Origin: Opitutaceae bacterium
Lineage (GTDB): Bacteria; Verrucomicrobiota; Verrucomicrobiia; Opitutales; Opitutaceae
DNA: 41,436 bases
NCBI GenBank assembly: GCA_005792355.1
Contig: SXSC01000324.1
Coordinates: forward strand, 1-41,436
Reading direction: 5' to 3'
Positions 17,042-25,091 of the stretch are shown here, piece by piece. Below the pieces are notes generated by a model. The model was not told the DNA's origin and ran no database searches. It saw nothing but the letters and a program-made list of their open reading frames with translations. Numbering within the stretch: position 1 is the first letter of the stretch; the number at the start of each line of letters is the position of its first letter. The translations under genes and the position numbers were made by a program.

Positions 17042-18253
17042 ATGTCAGAACTAGAAAAGTCAGGTGCGCCCACTCCGGCCCCCGCCGACTTGTCCGCCCC
17101 GGCCCCAGCGCCCGCGGCAGCCGTCAGCAGCGCACCCGCGTTCGGAACGTTTGGCGCCACGCGTGGCTCCGGCCTCGCCCGCGGAAAACGTCCGGCCATC
17201 GCAGCCCCCGCCAGCAACCCCGCCACCTCCGGCGGCTACAAACCCAGCTCCCTCGAGGTCATCACCTCGAAGAGCGAATACAAAAATCCGTTCACGGGTG
17301 AGACCTCCGTGGGCGCACCAGCCAGCCCTGAGCCCGTCGAACGGGCCAGCCCTGAGCCGGTCGAATCGGTCGAACGGGCCAGCCCTGCGACTGCACCCCA
17401 CGCCGCTCCCATGGAGCCCGCACCCACTCCTCCGCCTGCCCCGACGCCCATCGCCGAGCGACCCGTCGCCCCGGCGCCGGTCGCCAGCACGGAGAAAGCG
17501 GAACTGAAGATCCTGCCGCCCGAAAACACCCGGCGTTCAGAAGTCCGCTGGGAAGCCCCCCGGGCTGACCCCGGCGGGGCCGCCACCGGCGAAGCGCCGG
17601 CATCGCGCCGTGATGATCGTCCTTCGTTTCAGACTTCGCGGGAACGCAACCAACCGCGCGAGCCCCGTGATCCACGCGAGCCCCGTGATCCACGCGAGGC
17701 ACGCGAGCCCCGCGATCCGCGCGAGGCACGTGACCCGCGTGAAGCACGGGATCCCCGCCAGGCCCGCCCGTTCGAACCGCGTGAACCGCGTCGTGATGAC
17801 CGCAAATTTGAACCCCGCGAGAACCAACCGTACATCCCGCCCTCCGCTCCCAGCGAACCGGTGAAAAAATCAGGCGGCTTCCTGGGCTGGCTGAAGGGTC
17901 TGTTCGGCGGCAAGAAACCCGCCGCCCCCGCGCCCTCCGGCGCGGAAGACAACCGCGACCGGGGCGATTCCCGCGGTCAGGACGACTACGGACGCCGCCG
18001 TCATCGCGGCGGACGCGGCCGTGGCGGCCCGGGCGGTCCCGGTGGACAAGGCGGCTATCGCGACGACCAGCGTGGCCCGCGCCCCGAGGGTCAGTCTCGC
18101 GGCGAAGGCGGCGAACCCCGCGGCGACGGCAGCTACGGCGGCGATTCCCGGCGACGCCGGCGCGGCGGCCGCGGTCGTAACCGCGGCGACGGCAACTACG
18201 GCGGCGAACGCGGGCCACGCCCCGAGGGCCAGCAGGGCGGCGGCGCGATCTGA
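17042..18253 (+). CDS. Arg/Gly/Pro-rich intrinsically disordered protein with RGG-type tail
   Basis: A 403-residue protein with no globular domain recognised. The N-terminal ~200 residues are Ala/Pro-rich. Then comes an EPRDPRE/ARDPREA repeat tract (about residues 205-255), a short hydrophobic module GGFLGWLKGLFGGKK (~279-293), and a C-terminal Arg/Gly tail (RRRHRGGRGRGG, RRRRRGGRGRN, two GPRPEGQ repeats) resembling eukaryotic RGG boxes. This composition suggests RNA or ribosome binding, by analogy only. Positions 17322-17388 contain an in-frame dispersed repeat that supplies SPEPVE-like residues. The gene stands before a strong terminator. Confidence 0.75.
   Translation: MSELEKSGAPTPAPADLSAPAPAPAAAVSSAPAFGTFGATRGSGLARGKRPAIAAPASNPATSGGYKPSSLEVITSKSEYKNPFTGETSVGAPASPEPVERASPEPVESVERASPATAPHAAPMEPAPTPPPAPTPIAERPVAPAPVASTEKAELKILPPENTRRSEVRWEAPRADPGGAATGEAPASRRDDRPSFQTSRERNQPREPRDPREPRDPREAREPRDPREARDPREARDPRQARPFEPREPRRDDRKFEPRENQPYIPPSAPSEPVKKSGGFLGWLKGLFGGKKPAAPAPSGAEDNRDRGDSRGQDDYGRRRHRGGRGRGGPGGPGGQGGYRDDQRGPRPEGQSRGEGGEPRGDGSYGGDSRRRRRGGRGRNRGDGNYGGERGPRPEGQQGGGAI
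17322..17388. repeat. in-frame GAGCCCGTCGAA-type dispersed repeat array
   Basis: Two full units beginning CCAGCCCTGAGCC and a partial third (CCAGCCCTGCG), the first unit ending GTCGAACGGG. They are read in frame as SPEPVERASPEPVE. The core GAGC-x-x-GTCGAA is shared with the units at 25588-25635. Confidence 0.6.
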
Positions 18254-18275
18254 AAAGTCCGCCAGGGCAGATTTC

Positions 18276-18316
18276 AAAAGACCAAGGGACCACGGCGTCC
18301 CTTGGTCTTTTTTCGT
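18276..18316 (+). terminator. strong intrinsic terminator
   Basis: A perfect 15-bp stem (AAAAGACCAAGGGAC 18276-18290, GTCCCTTGGTCTTTT 18297-18311) with loop CACGGC, followed by a T run. It lies 23 bp after the Arg/Gly-rich gene. The following 50 bp up to murA are a pyrimidine-rich stretch of TGGTCTCT-like words, probably another low-complexity repeat. Confidence 0.85.
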
Positions 18317-18365
18317 TTTAGTCTTTTGGTCCCCTGGTCTCTAGTCTCTGGTCTCAAGTCCCTCC

Positions 18366-19658
18366 ATGGCCGATCTCATCGTCAACGGCGGCAAACCGCT
18401 CTCCGGCACCATCACGCCGTCCGGCAACAAGAATTCGGTGCTGCCGATTCTCTGCGCGTCGCTGCTCACCGACGAACCGGTGCGGCTCCTCAACGTCCCC
18501 GTGATCACGGATGTCGAGAAGCTCGTCACGTTTTTCCGCGAGCAGGGCTCGCGCATCACGTGGGACAAACCGGCCGGCACCATCGCGATCGATCACTCCT
18601 CGTTCGATCCGCGCCGGCTCGAGGGCGAACTGCCGTCGGGCATGCGGTCGTCGGTCCTGCTCTTTGCCCCCCTGCTGCAGCGCATGAAAAAAATCACGCT
18701 GCCCACCAACGCCAAGGGTTGTTCCCTCGGCATCCGCGAACTGGATCCCCACCTCGAGATCCTCGGGTCCCTCGGTGCAAAAATTTCCCACCAAGGCGAC
18801 CTGACCCTGCGGTTGACCCGGCGGTTTCGGGGCGCGCGTCACTGGCCCGACTACATGTCCGTCACCGCCACGGAGAATTTCGTGATGGCCGCCGCGCTCG
18901 CCGACGGCGAATCCACACTCCTCAACGCCGCCAGCGAACCCCACGTCCAGGACCTCTGCACCGTGCTCGTCGCGATGGGCGCCAGAATTTCCGGGATCGG
19001 CACGAGCAAACTCACGGTCGAGGGCGTCACCCGGCTCCGTGGCGGCACCTTCACGATCAACACCGACTATCACGAGGTCGTCACGTTTCTCGCGCTCGGT
19101 GCGATCACCGGCGGCGAGGTGCGGGTCACCCACTCCCTCCCGCACCACTTCGACCTGATGACGCGCGCGTTTCGCAAGCTCGGCGCTACGATCGAGCACC
19201 AGGGCACGACCGCGCTCGTGCGCCGCTCGCAACCGCTGCGGATCCAGTCGCCGTTCACCACCAACCTGCTGCCCAAGATCGAGGCCGCGCCGTGGCCGTA
19301 CTTCCCGGTGGATCTGCTGCCGTGCATGATCGCGCTGGCGGTGCGGGCGCAGGGCGCGATTCAATTTTGGAACAAGGTCTACGAGGGCGGCTTCACGTGG
19401 ATGCCCGAACTCTCGAAGTTCGGTGCCCAGGTTGTCGTCAGCGATCCGCACCGGGTGATTGTCTTCGGCGACCGCCCGCTGCGCCCCGCCACCGTCGACG
19501 CCCCCTACATCATCCGCGCCGCCGTCGGCCTCTACATGGTCGCCGCCAGCATCCCGGGCCGCTCCGTGGTGAAGAACGCCGACACCATCAAGCGCGCCCA
19601 TCCGAACTTCGTCGAGAACCTCCGCAGCCTCGGGGCCGACGTGGAGTGGAAAGGCTGA
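18366..19658 (+). CDS. murA: UDP-N-acetylglucosamine 1-carboxyvinyltransferase (MurA)
   Basis: A 430-residue EPSP-synthase-fold enzyme catalysing the first committed step of peptidoglycan synthesis, transfer of enolpyruvate from PEP to UDP-GlcNAc in the cytoplasm. K22 and N23 lie in SGNKNSVLPIL and R93-region GMRSS is kept. The PEP-binding cysteine is C119 in KGCSLGIRELD, and the catalytic Asp is in YFPVDLLP. The loop after the cysteine reads LGIRELDPH rather than the common IGARPVDLH, and the C-terminus (IIRAAVGLYM, KRAHPNFVENL) is also divergent. It could be a clade-specific MurA or a MurA paralogue. Length is normal. ruvB follows 69 bp downstream on the same strand. Confidence 0.88.
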   Translation: MADLIVNGGKPLSGTITPSGNKNSVLPILCASLLTDEPVRLLNVPVITDVEKLVTFFREQGSRITWDKPAGTIAIDHSSFDPRRLEGELPSGMRSSVLLFAPLLQRMKKITLPTNAKGCSLGIRELDPHLEILGSLGAKISHQGDLTLRLTRRFRGARHWPDYMSVTATENFVMAAALADGESTLLNAASEPHVQDLCTVLVAMGARISGIGTSKLTVEGVTRLRGGTFTINTDYHEVVTFLALGAITGGEVRVTHSLPHHFDLMTRAFRKLGATIEHQGTTALVRRSQPLRIQSPFTTNLLPKIEAAPWPYFPVDLLPCMIALAVRAQGAIQFWNKVYEGGFTWMPELSKFGAQVVVSDPHRVIVFGDRPLRPATVDAPYIIRAAVGLYMVAASIPGRSVVKNADTIKRAHPNFVENLRSLGADVEWKG

Positions 19659-19679
19659 GGATTTTAGAATTTAGATTTC

Positions 19680-19727
19680 TGATTTTCGATTTCGAACAAT
19701 ACCCATGAAGCTCGGCATGATTTCATT

Positions 19728-19753
<26 letters not shown>
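19680..19753. repeat. inverted repeat spanning the ruvB start
   Basis: Perfect 13-bp arms TGATTTTCGATTT (19680-19692) and AAATCGAAAATCA (19741-19753). The right arm lies inside the ruvB reading frame and encodes part of KIENHESK. Confidence 0.65.
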
Positions 19754-20804
<1,051 letters not shown>

Positions 20805-20816
20805 GCGCCGCTGGAG

Positions 20817-20836
20817 GCGGGGTGCCCCCACCCCGC
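20817..20836. repeat. GCGGGTG hairpin repeat, copy 2
   Basis: An 8-bp perfect stem (GCGGGGTG / CACCCCGC) with CCCC loop, 12 bp after the ruvB stop. It has no T tract, so it is a repeat or rho-independent-like stabiliser rather than a classical terminator. Confidence 0.65.
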
Positions 20837-20889
20837 ACCTGCGGCACACCGTCGCTGCGCCTCACCGTCGCGCCTCACCGTCGCTCCCC

Positions 20890-20923
20890 TTGACACATAT
20901 TTTGGGAACCCCAGCGTACTACC
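20890..20923 (+). promoter_or_regulatory. possible promoter of the small RHH-like gene
   Basis: TTGACA at 20890-20895 is a perfect -35 word in an AT-richer patch. The -10 is not clear (CAGCGT or GCGTAC at a 16-18 bp spacing), and the GTG start at 20924 would leave almost no leader. Confidence 0.3.
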
Positions 20924-21160
20924 GTGCCGACGCTGACCCTCAAAGTTTCCTCGGAGTGCAAGACCCGTCGGACCCGCGCCGCGCGCCAGCGCAAGATATC
21001 GGTCTCCGAACTCGTCCGCACCTCGGTCGAAAAAGAGGTGCCGGCTGCCGGCAAGGGCTTCTTGCTCGGCCGGCTTAAACAAGATTCGCCCGGTCCATCG
21101 ACCTACGATCCAGCCAAGCCGGCCTTCGCTGAGGATGAATGGGACTCGAGCAGGTGGTGA
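20924..21160 (+). CDS. small ribbon-helix-helix-like protein
   Basis: A 78-residue basic protein. The N-terminal TLTLKVS strand followed by basic helices and KISVSELVRTSVEKEV resembles CopG/Arc-type ribbon-helix-helix DNA-binding antitoxins. The C-terminal half (GFLLGRLKQD, SYDPAKPAF-like acidic tail) is probably disordered and would fit a toxin-binding tail. No toxin gene follows: the next frame is an exported DUF6702-like protein. It is either an orphan antitoxin or a regulator. Start is GTG. Confidence 0.5.
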   Translation: MPTLTLKVSSECKTRRTRAARQRKISVSELVRTSVEKEVPAAGKGFLLGRLKQDSPGPSTYDPAKPAFAEDEWDSSRW

Positions 21161-21204
21161 TTCCCTCTCTTCCCAACCGGCTGGTCGGCGCGTCCGCGCC
21201 CCAA

Positions 21205-21232
21205 AGCCCGATGAGGACATCGGGCTCCACTT
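21205..21232. repeat. AGCCCG hairpin repeat, copy 2
   Basis: Arms AGCCCGATG (21205-21213) and CATCGGGCT (21218-21226) around AGGA, then CCACTT. The copy at 30572-30599 has AGCCCGTTG/CAACGGGCT around GGGA, a compensated base-pair change. Confidence 0.7.
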
Positions 21233-21756
21233 GCCGGTGCGTTCGTCTTCGCCGTCACCTGTTCCGCCCGATCGCGCTGCTGGTTCTCGCCCCACTCGCC
21301 CTCGCCCATCCGATCAAGACTTCGATCGCCGAGGCCAACTACCACCGCCCGTCCCAAAAACTCGCAGTGGCGTTACGCGTGTTCGTCGACGACTTCGAGG
21401 CGGCCGTGAGCGCCCATGCGCTGCGCCCGATCTCCCTCGCGAAAACGTCGCCCGCCGAATTTGAAGCCTGCGCGCACGCCTACGTGGCGGCGACCTTCAC
21501 CGTGCGGACGCGCGAGGGGACGCCCGCCGCACCGCACTGGGTCCGACGGGAGGTGAAAGAGACCACCAATGAACTCTGGTTCCACTTCGAGGTGCCGCTG
21601 CCTGGCGGAGTCGAGGGCGCCCGCCTCCGCCACGGCGTGCTCGCCGATCATTTCCCCAGCCAGATCAACTCCGTGCGCGTGCACGACGACGGGCGCAAGG
21701 CCACGCTCGTCTTCCTGCCGAAGCAGACCGAGAAGACCGTGCGGTTTCACCCTTAG
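21211..21756 (+). CDS. exported DUF6702-like protein
   Basis: A 181-residue protein with an N-terminal membrane/signal segment (FRPIALLVLAPLALA) and a mature domain opening with HPIKTSIAEANYHRPSQKL, then ALRVFVDDFEAAV. This matches the pattern of DUF6702 proteins (H-x3-S-x-E-x2-Y, RVFxDDFE), small exported proteins of unknown role. ATG 21211 lies inside a hairpin repeat; an earlier ATG at 21139 overlaps the RHH-like gene and adds 24 residues coded by repeat DNA. The native start may therefore have been overwritten by repeat insertion. It converges on the short-chain dehydrogenase gene with a 20-bp gap. Confidence 0.65.
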   Translation: MRTSGSTCRCVRLRRHLFRPIALLVLAPLALAHPIKTSIAEANYHRPSQKLAVALRVFVDDFEAAVSAHALRPISLAKTSPAEFEACAHAYVAATFTVRTREGTPAAPHWVRREVKETTNELWFHFEVPLPGGVEGARLRHGVLADHFPSQINSVRVHDDGRKATLVFLPKQTEKTVRFHP

Positions 21757-21776
21757 AGCGCGGCCGCCGCACGCCC

Positions 21777-22511
21777 TTACACGTCTCCCTGCGCTGGCCG
21801 CAGCACAATCTCCTCGACCACCGTCCGCCGCGAAAGCCGATACACATCCAAAAAGGCCCGCGCCACATCCGCCGCCGGCATGATGCGCTCCGGCGGCACG
21901 CCGCTCCCCGCCCACGAGGGAGACCAGGTGGCCCCCGGATGCACACAACACACGCGCAGCCCCGTGCCCTTCGTCTCCGCGCGCAACACTTTGGCGAGCC
22001 CGGTGACACCAAACTTCGCGGCACAATACGCCGCGCCGTTCGGATACGCCGCAAGCCCCGCGATGGAACTCATGAAGAAAATGTCGCCGCGCCCACGCCG
22101 GAGCATCCCCGGCACGAACGCCCGCGTCACGAGGAACGCACTGCGCAGATTCGCCGCCACGATGCGGTCAAACTCCGCCACCTTGGTCTCCGCGAACGGC
22201 GCGCCAGCAAAGACCCCCGCATTATTAATCAGCACATCCACGGCGCCAAAACGCTTCGTCACCGCCGCCGCCATCGCCGCCACCGCCGCCTCGTCACTCA
22301 CATCGCCCGGAAAAATCTCCGCCGTGGCGCCGGCGGCGAGCCCCGTCGCACCACCCGGCTTGGCGCAAGCCCGCGCGACCGCGGCGAGGTTTCTCCCGTT
22401 CCGGGCCACGAGCGCCAGCCGGACGCCGCGCACTTCGCGCGCGAACACCTTCGCGATCGCTGCGCCGATGCCTTGCGACGCGCCGGTGATGAGGACGACA
22501 GGTTTGGACAT
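21777..22511 (-). CDS. short-chain dehydrogenase/reductase, candidate pterin (sepiapterin-type) reductase
   Basis: A 244-residue classical SDR. The NAD(P) motif TGASQGIG is at 9-16, NNAG follows LIN, the catalytic Ser is in MSSIAG and the Tyr-Lys pair is in AAYCAAK, with the usual CVHPG after it. It is the last gene of a minus-strand set after PTPS and FolE2. In eukaryotes and some bacteria those two steps are followed by sepiapterin reductase, an SDR, giving tetrahydrobiopterin. That position makes a pterin role plausible, but SDR sequence alone does not define the substrate and a general 3-oxoacyl-type reductase is possible. The 96-bp gap to folE2 is filled by an inverted repeat. Confidence 0.85.
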   Translation of the reverse strand: MSKPVVLITGASQGIGAAIAKVFAREVRGVRLALVARNGRNLAAVARACAKPGGATGLAAGATAEIFPGDVSDEAAVAAMAAAVTKRFGAVDVLINNAGVFAGAPFAETKVAEFDRIVAANLRSAFLVTRAFVPGMLRRGRGDIFFMSSIAGLAAYPNGAAYCAAKFGVTGLAKVLRAETKGTGLRVCCVHPGATWSPSWAGSGVPPERIMPAADVARAFLDVYRLSRRTVVEEIVLRPAQGDV

Positions 22512-22520
22512 AGTTTGAAT

Positions 22521-22599
22521 CTTTCTCGTTCTCTTAATCGTTCTCGTTCTCTCGACCCCATCCCTCGAGAACGAGGAAAGATAACGAGGAATGAGAAAG
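22521..22599. repeat. CGTTCTCG-type inverted repeat, copy 1
   Basis: Imperfect arms of ~35 bp (22521-22555 and 22565-22599) composed of TCGTTCTC words and their complement. A closely similar, longer-looped copy lies at 38649-38738. It separates folE2 from the SDR gene. Confidence 0.6.
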
Positions 22600-22607
22600 A
22601 TCGCTTC

Positions 22608-23579
22608 TCAGCACAGCAAAGAGCCGAACTCCATGAAGTCGGCGGTAAAGCCGCCCTTCACGCCCTTGCAAATCACGCTCACGGCATCGTGCGAGTGCAG
22701 GGACTCGAGGTGCGAGCACGCGATCCGGAAGTCCACGATGCGCTTGTCTGCATCGAATTCCCGATACAGCAGCCGCGCCGCATCCTCGACAAACTTCAAG
22801 TGCGCCCCGTTGAGCTCGGCAAACGCCTGCTCGTCCTCCCGCTTCACCATCACCTGCGTCTCGGTCTGGAGTGCCGCGAGACAGTGCGCCTGGACATCCT
22901 CAATCCAGATCTTCTTCCCGTCCGCCTCCTCCAGCGTAACGCGCGCCTTGCTGCGTTGCGAATGCGGCACGCCATAGACGCCGCGGACGTCGCGGGCATG
23001 CTCCGCCAGTTCCGCGCTGCACGGGCAGGCCGAGGAATACACAAAATCAAAATGGATGAACCGCCGGTAGCGGCCGTCCCGCGTCATCACCCCCTCGAAC
23101 GCCACGTCGTAATACTGCCAGCCGGCAAGCTCGCTCCGCAGGCTGGGCCGCATCATCGGGTAGGCAAACTTCACCATCAGCCGCGCATCCTTGGTGTCCA
23201 CGTTGCGCAGATATGCCTTGAGGATCTTCCCCATCCATTCGCCCGTCACCACCCCGCGCTTGTGCTCGTAGAACGAGCGCATGATCCGGCTCATGTTGAT
23301 GCCCTTCAACTCGGCTTCGAGCGAAACGGTCCCGGTGATACTCGCCTGGAGGGTGAGTGCCTTGCCCGCCTTGGTGCGGATCGCCAGCGGCAGTCGGAAA
23401 TTATGGATGCCCACCTGCTGAATCGGCACATGGGCGCCCTGCACGGCATCGTGCGCCGCCTGCATCATGTCAGGCAGTGACGCCCGGTGCGCCACCGTGG
23501 CGCGGAATTTCCGGTCGTAGCGCCGCGAGATTTTCGGCGGATGGCCCGCGCTCGAGGTGTGAAGGTACATCGGCTTCAT
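22608..23579 (-). CDS. folE2: GTP cyclohydrolase FolE2 (type IB)
   Basis: A 323-residue GTP cyclohydrolase of the metal-flexible COG1469 type, converting GTP to 7,8-dihydroneopterin triphosphate. The metal/active-site segment SSACPCSAELAEHA has C185 and C187; downstream family blocks are VEDAARLL and CSHLESLHSHDAV. The ATG overlaps the stop of the PTPS gene by 4 bp (ATGA), so translation is coupled. A long in-frame extension upstream to 23900 is only the PTPS gene in another frame. FolE2 normally serves folate, queuosine or biopterin synthesis; coupling to PTPS favours the last. Confidence 0.95.
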   Translation of the reverse strand: MKPMYLHTSSAGHPPKISRRYDRKFRATVAHRASLPDMMQAAHDAVQGAHVPIQQVGIHNFRLPLAIRTKAGKALTLQASITGTVSLEAELKGINMSRIMRSFYEHKRGVVTGEWMGKILKAYLRNVDTKDARLMVKFAYPMMRPSLRSELAGWQYYDVAFEGVMTRDGRYRRFIHFDFVYSSACPCSAELAEHARDVRGVYGVPHSQRSKARVTLEEADGKKIWIEDVQAHCLAALQTETQVMVKREDEQAFAELNGAHLKFVEDAARLLYREFDADKRIVDFRIACSHLESLHSHDAVSVICKGVKGGFTADFMEFGSLLC

Positions 23580-24055
23580 GGTGCGTCGGGTCCGTAAAAA
23601 TCGGCGAAATTGCGCGGCGTCTCGTACAGGCGCACCCGGTGCAGCGCCGCCGCGGGCGGCAGGTGCGGCGCGATTTCCCGCCAAAAGGCGATCACGAGAT
23701 TCTCCGTCGACGGAATGATCCCGCGCAGGAAATCGACCTCGTCGTTGAGATTGCGATGATCGCATTTGTCGACCACCGCGCGCTGGAGGATCTGCTTCAG
23801 CCCGCCGAGATCGATGATGTAGCCGGTCTCCGGATCCGGCCGGCCGCGCACGGTGACCTCGAGCACGTAGTTGTGCCCGTGCCAGTGCGGATTGGTGCAC
23901 AGGCCGTACTGCCGCTGGTTCCAGGCGAGGCTCTTGGTCGGATTGTAGAGCCGATGCGCCGAATTAAAATGCACCTGCCGCGTGATGAACACGGTGCCGG
24001 CCAGCACCAACGGGCGGCGCGCAGTCTTCCTTCGGCGGACGGTTTGGGCAGGCAT
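23576..24055 (-). CDS. 6-pyruvoyltetrahydropterin synthase family protein
   Basis: A 159-residue PTPS/QueD-fold enzyme. Zinc ligands are H34 (FNSAHRLYN), H59 and H61 (HGHNY); the catalytic Cys is C53 in GLCTNPHWHGHNY. The spacing and words (DPETGYIIDL, CDHRNLN, PSTENLV, VRLYETPRN) resemble true PTPS of the biopterin pathway more than QueD (CPxxHGHxY) or the Glu-type PTPS-III. It would convert dihydroneopterin triphosphate to 6-pyruvoyltetrahydropterin. ATG 24055 was preferred over 24076, which is in an odd Cys-rich lead. A TTGACC at 24092-24087 (minus strand) is a possible -35. First gene of the pterin operon. Confidence 0.9.
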   Translation of the reverse strand: MPAQTVRRRKTARRPLVLAGTVFITRQVHFNSAHRLYNPTKSLAWNQRQYGLCTNPHWHGHNYVLEVTVRGRPDPETGYIIDLGGLKQILQRAVVDKCDHRNLNDEVDFLRGIIPSTENLVIAFWREIAPHLPPAAALHRVRLYETPRNFADFYGPDAP

Positions 24056-24161
24056 GGAGGGGCATCGGTAGCACAAATGGCCCGAGGGTCAATGCGGTGG
24101 GATCGGATTCGCCGGTTTCAGGCCGAATGTTTCCGAAATCCCCTGCCTTGCCCCCCGAAAG

Positions 24162-24181
24162 TTTGGCGTCCGCGCCAAACC
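24162..24181. repeat. GTTTGGCG / CGCCAAAC hairpin in the divergent spacer
   Basis: An 8-bp perfect stem with loop TCCG between the divergent PTPS and nucleotidyltransferase genes. It resembles the GGCG..TCCGCGCC blocks at 19767 and 21187. It could be an operator or a repeat; nothing else is recognisable in 24056-24248. Confidence 0.5.
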
Positions 24182-24248
24182 TGCAACATGCGCCTTGAGG
24201 CCACGCCGCCTCACCGTCACGTTGGCGCTTCACCGCGTTCACCCGCCC

Positions 24249-25091
24249 ATGAGAATTCGCAAAGTCCTCGTCACCGCCGCCAATCCCCGCCAACGCACGC
24301 TGCCGCTGCAGACCCTCATCGATCAGACCGGCGAACCCAAATCCGCCCTCCGGGTCGTGCTCGAGGAAGCCGCCGGCGCCGGCCTTGAGGAATTCGGCGT
24401 CGTCGTCTGCCCCGGTGACGAGCCGGCCTACGCCGACGCCTGCGGCGACCTGCGCTCCTCAGTGCGGTTCATCGTGCAGGACGCCCCGCGCGGTTATGGT
24501 CATGCGGTGCTGTGCGGCCGGGAGTTTATCGGCGACGATGGTTTCCTCCATCTCGTCGGCGATCATCTCCACGTGTCCCAGACCACGGCGAGCTGCGCCC
24601 GACAACTGCTCGCGGTCGCCGCCGTCGAAAACGCCCCCGTCTCCGCCGTGCAACCGACCCGGGAAAACCAACTCACTTCGTTCGGAGCCGTCGGCGGCCG
24701 GCTCGTCGGCGGTGCCCGCCCGCTCTATCAGGTCGAGTCGGTCCTCGAAAAACCCACCCCCACCGCCGCCGAACAACACCTGATCGTGCCGGGATTGCGC
24801 GCCGGATTTTACCTCTGTTTTTTTGGCATGCACGTGCTGGAGCCCGAGATCTTCACGCTGCTCGACGCACAGCAGCGCGCGGCGCCGGATCGTGCGCTCG
24901 GGCTCTCGCCCGCCCTTCATGCCCTCGCCGCCCGCCGGCGCTACCTCGCCTTCAGCGTCGCCGGCCGCCGCTTCGACATCGGCGCACCCTACGGCCTGCT
25001 CTTCGCCCAGCTCGCCCTCTCGCTCTCCGGCCGCGATCGCGACCGTGTGCTCACCCAGCTCGTCGAACTGCTCGCGGTCCGCGGCGAATGA
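24249..25091 (+). CDS. GalU-like nucleotidyltransferase with an altered signature loop
   Basis: A 280-residue protein of the sugar-phosphate nucleotidyltransferase fold, closest in layout to UTP-glucose-1-phosphate uridylyltransferase. The segment VQDAPRGYGHAVLCGREFIGDDGFLHLVGDH parallels the GTGHAVL and LLGDD motifs of GalU, and the C-terminus FDIGAPYGLLFAQLALSLSGRDR also fits. The N-terminal loop, G-x-G-T-R-x-L-P in active enzymes, reads AANPRQRTLPLQ, and the Lys of the PKE motif is EPKSAL. Catalysis may be altered or lost. Its stop overlaps the ATG of the kinase/uridylyltransferase fusion by 4 bp, so the two are made together and possibly act as a complex. Start ATG 24249. Confidence 0.8.
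   Translation: MRIRKVLVTAANPRQRTLPLQTLIDQTGEPKSALRVVLEEAAGAGLEEFGVVVCPGDEPAYADACGDLRSSVRFIVQDAPRGYGHAVLCGREFIGDDGFLHLVGDHLHVSQTTASCARQLLAVAAVENAPVSAVQPTRENQLTSFGAVGGRLVGGARPLYQVESVLEKPTPTAAEQHLIVPGLRAGFYLCFFGMHVLEPEIFTLLDAQQRAAPDRALGLSPALHALAARRRYLAFSVAGRRFDIGAPYGLLFAQLALSLSGRDRDRVLTQLVELLAVRGE

Noticed and set aside
17640..17810. Possible CRISPR-like or minisatellite array in the Arg/Gly-rich gene
   Set aside because: Units are short, irregular and explained by EPRDPRE/ARDPREA codon repeats in frame; no constant repeat with unique spacers.
24512..25087. N-terminal extension of the fusion protein
   Set aside because: It overlaps the GalU-like gene in another frame and is Arg/Pro-rich; the ATG at 25088 with stop overlap is natural.
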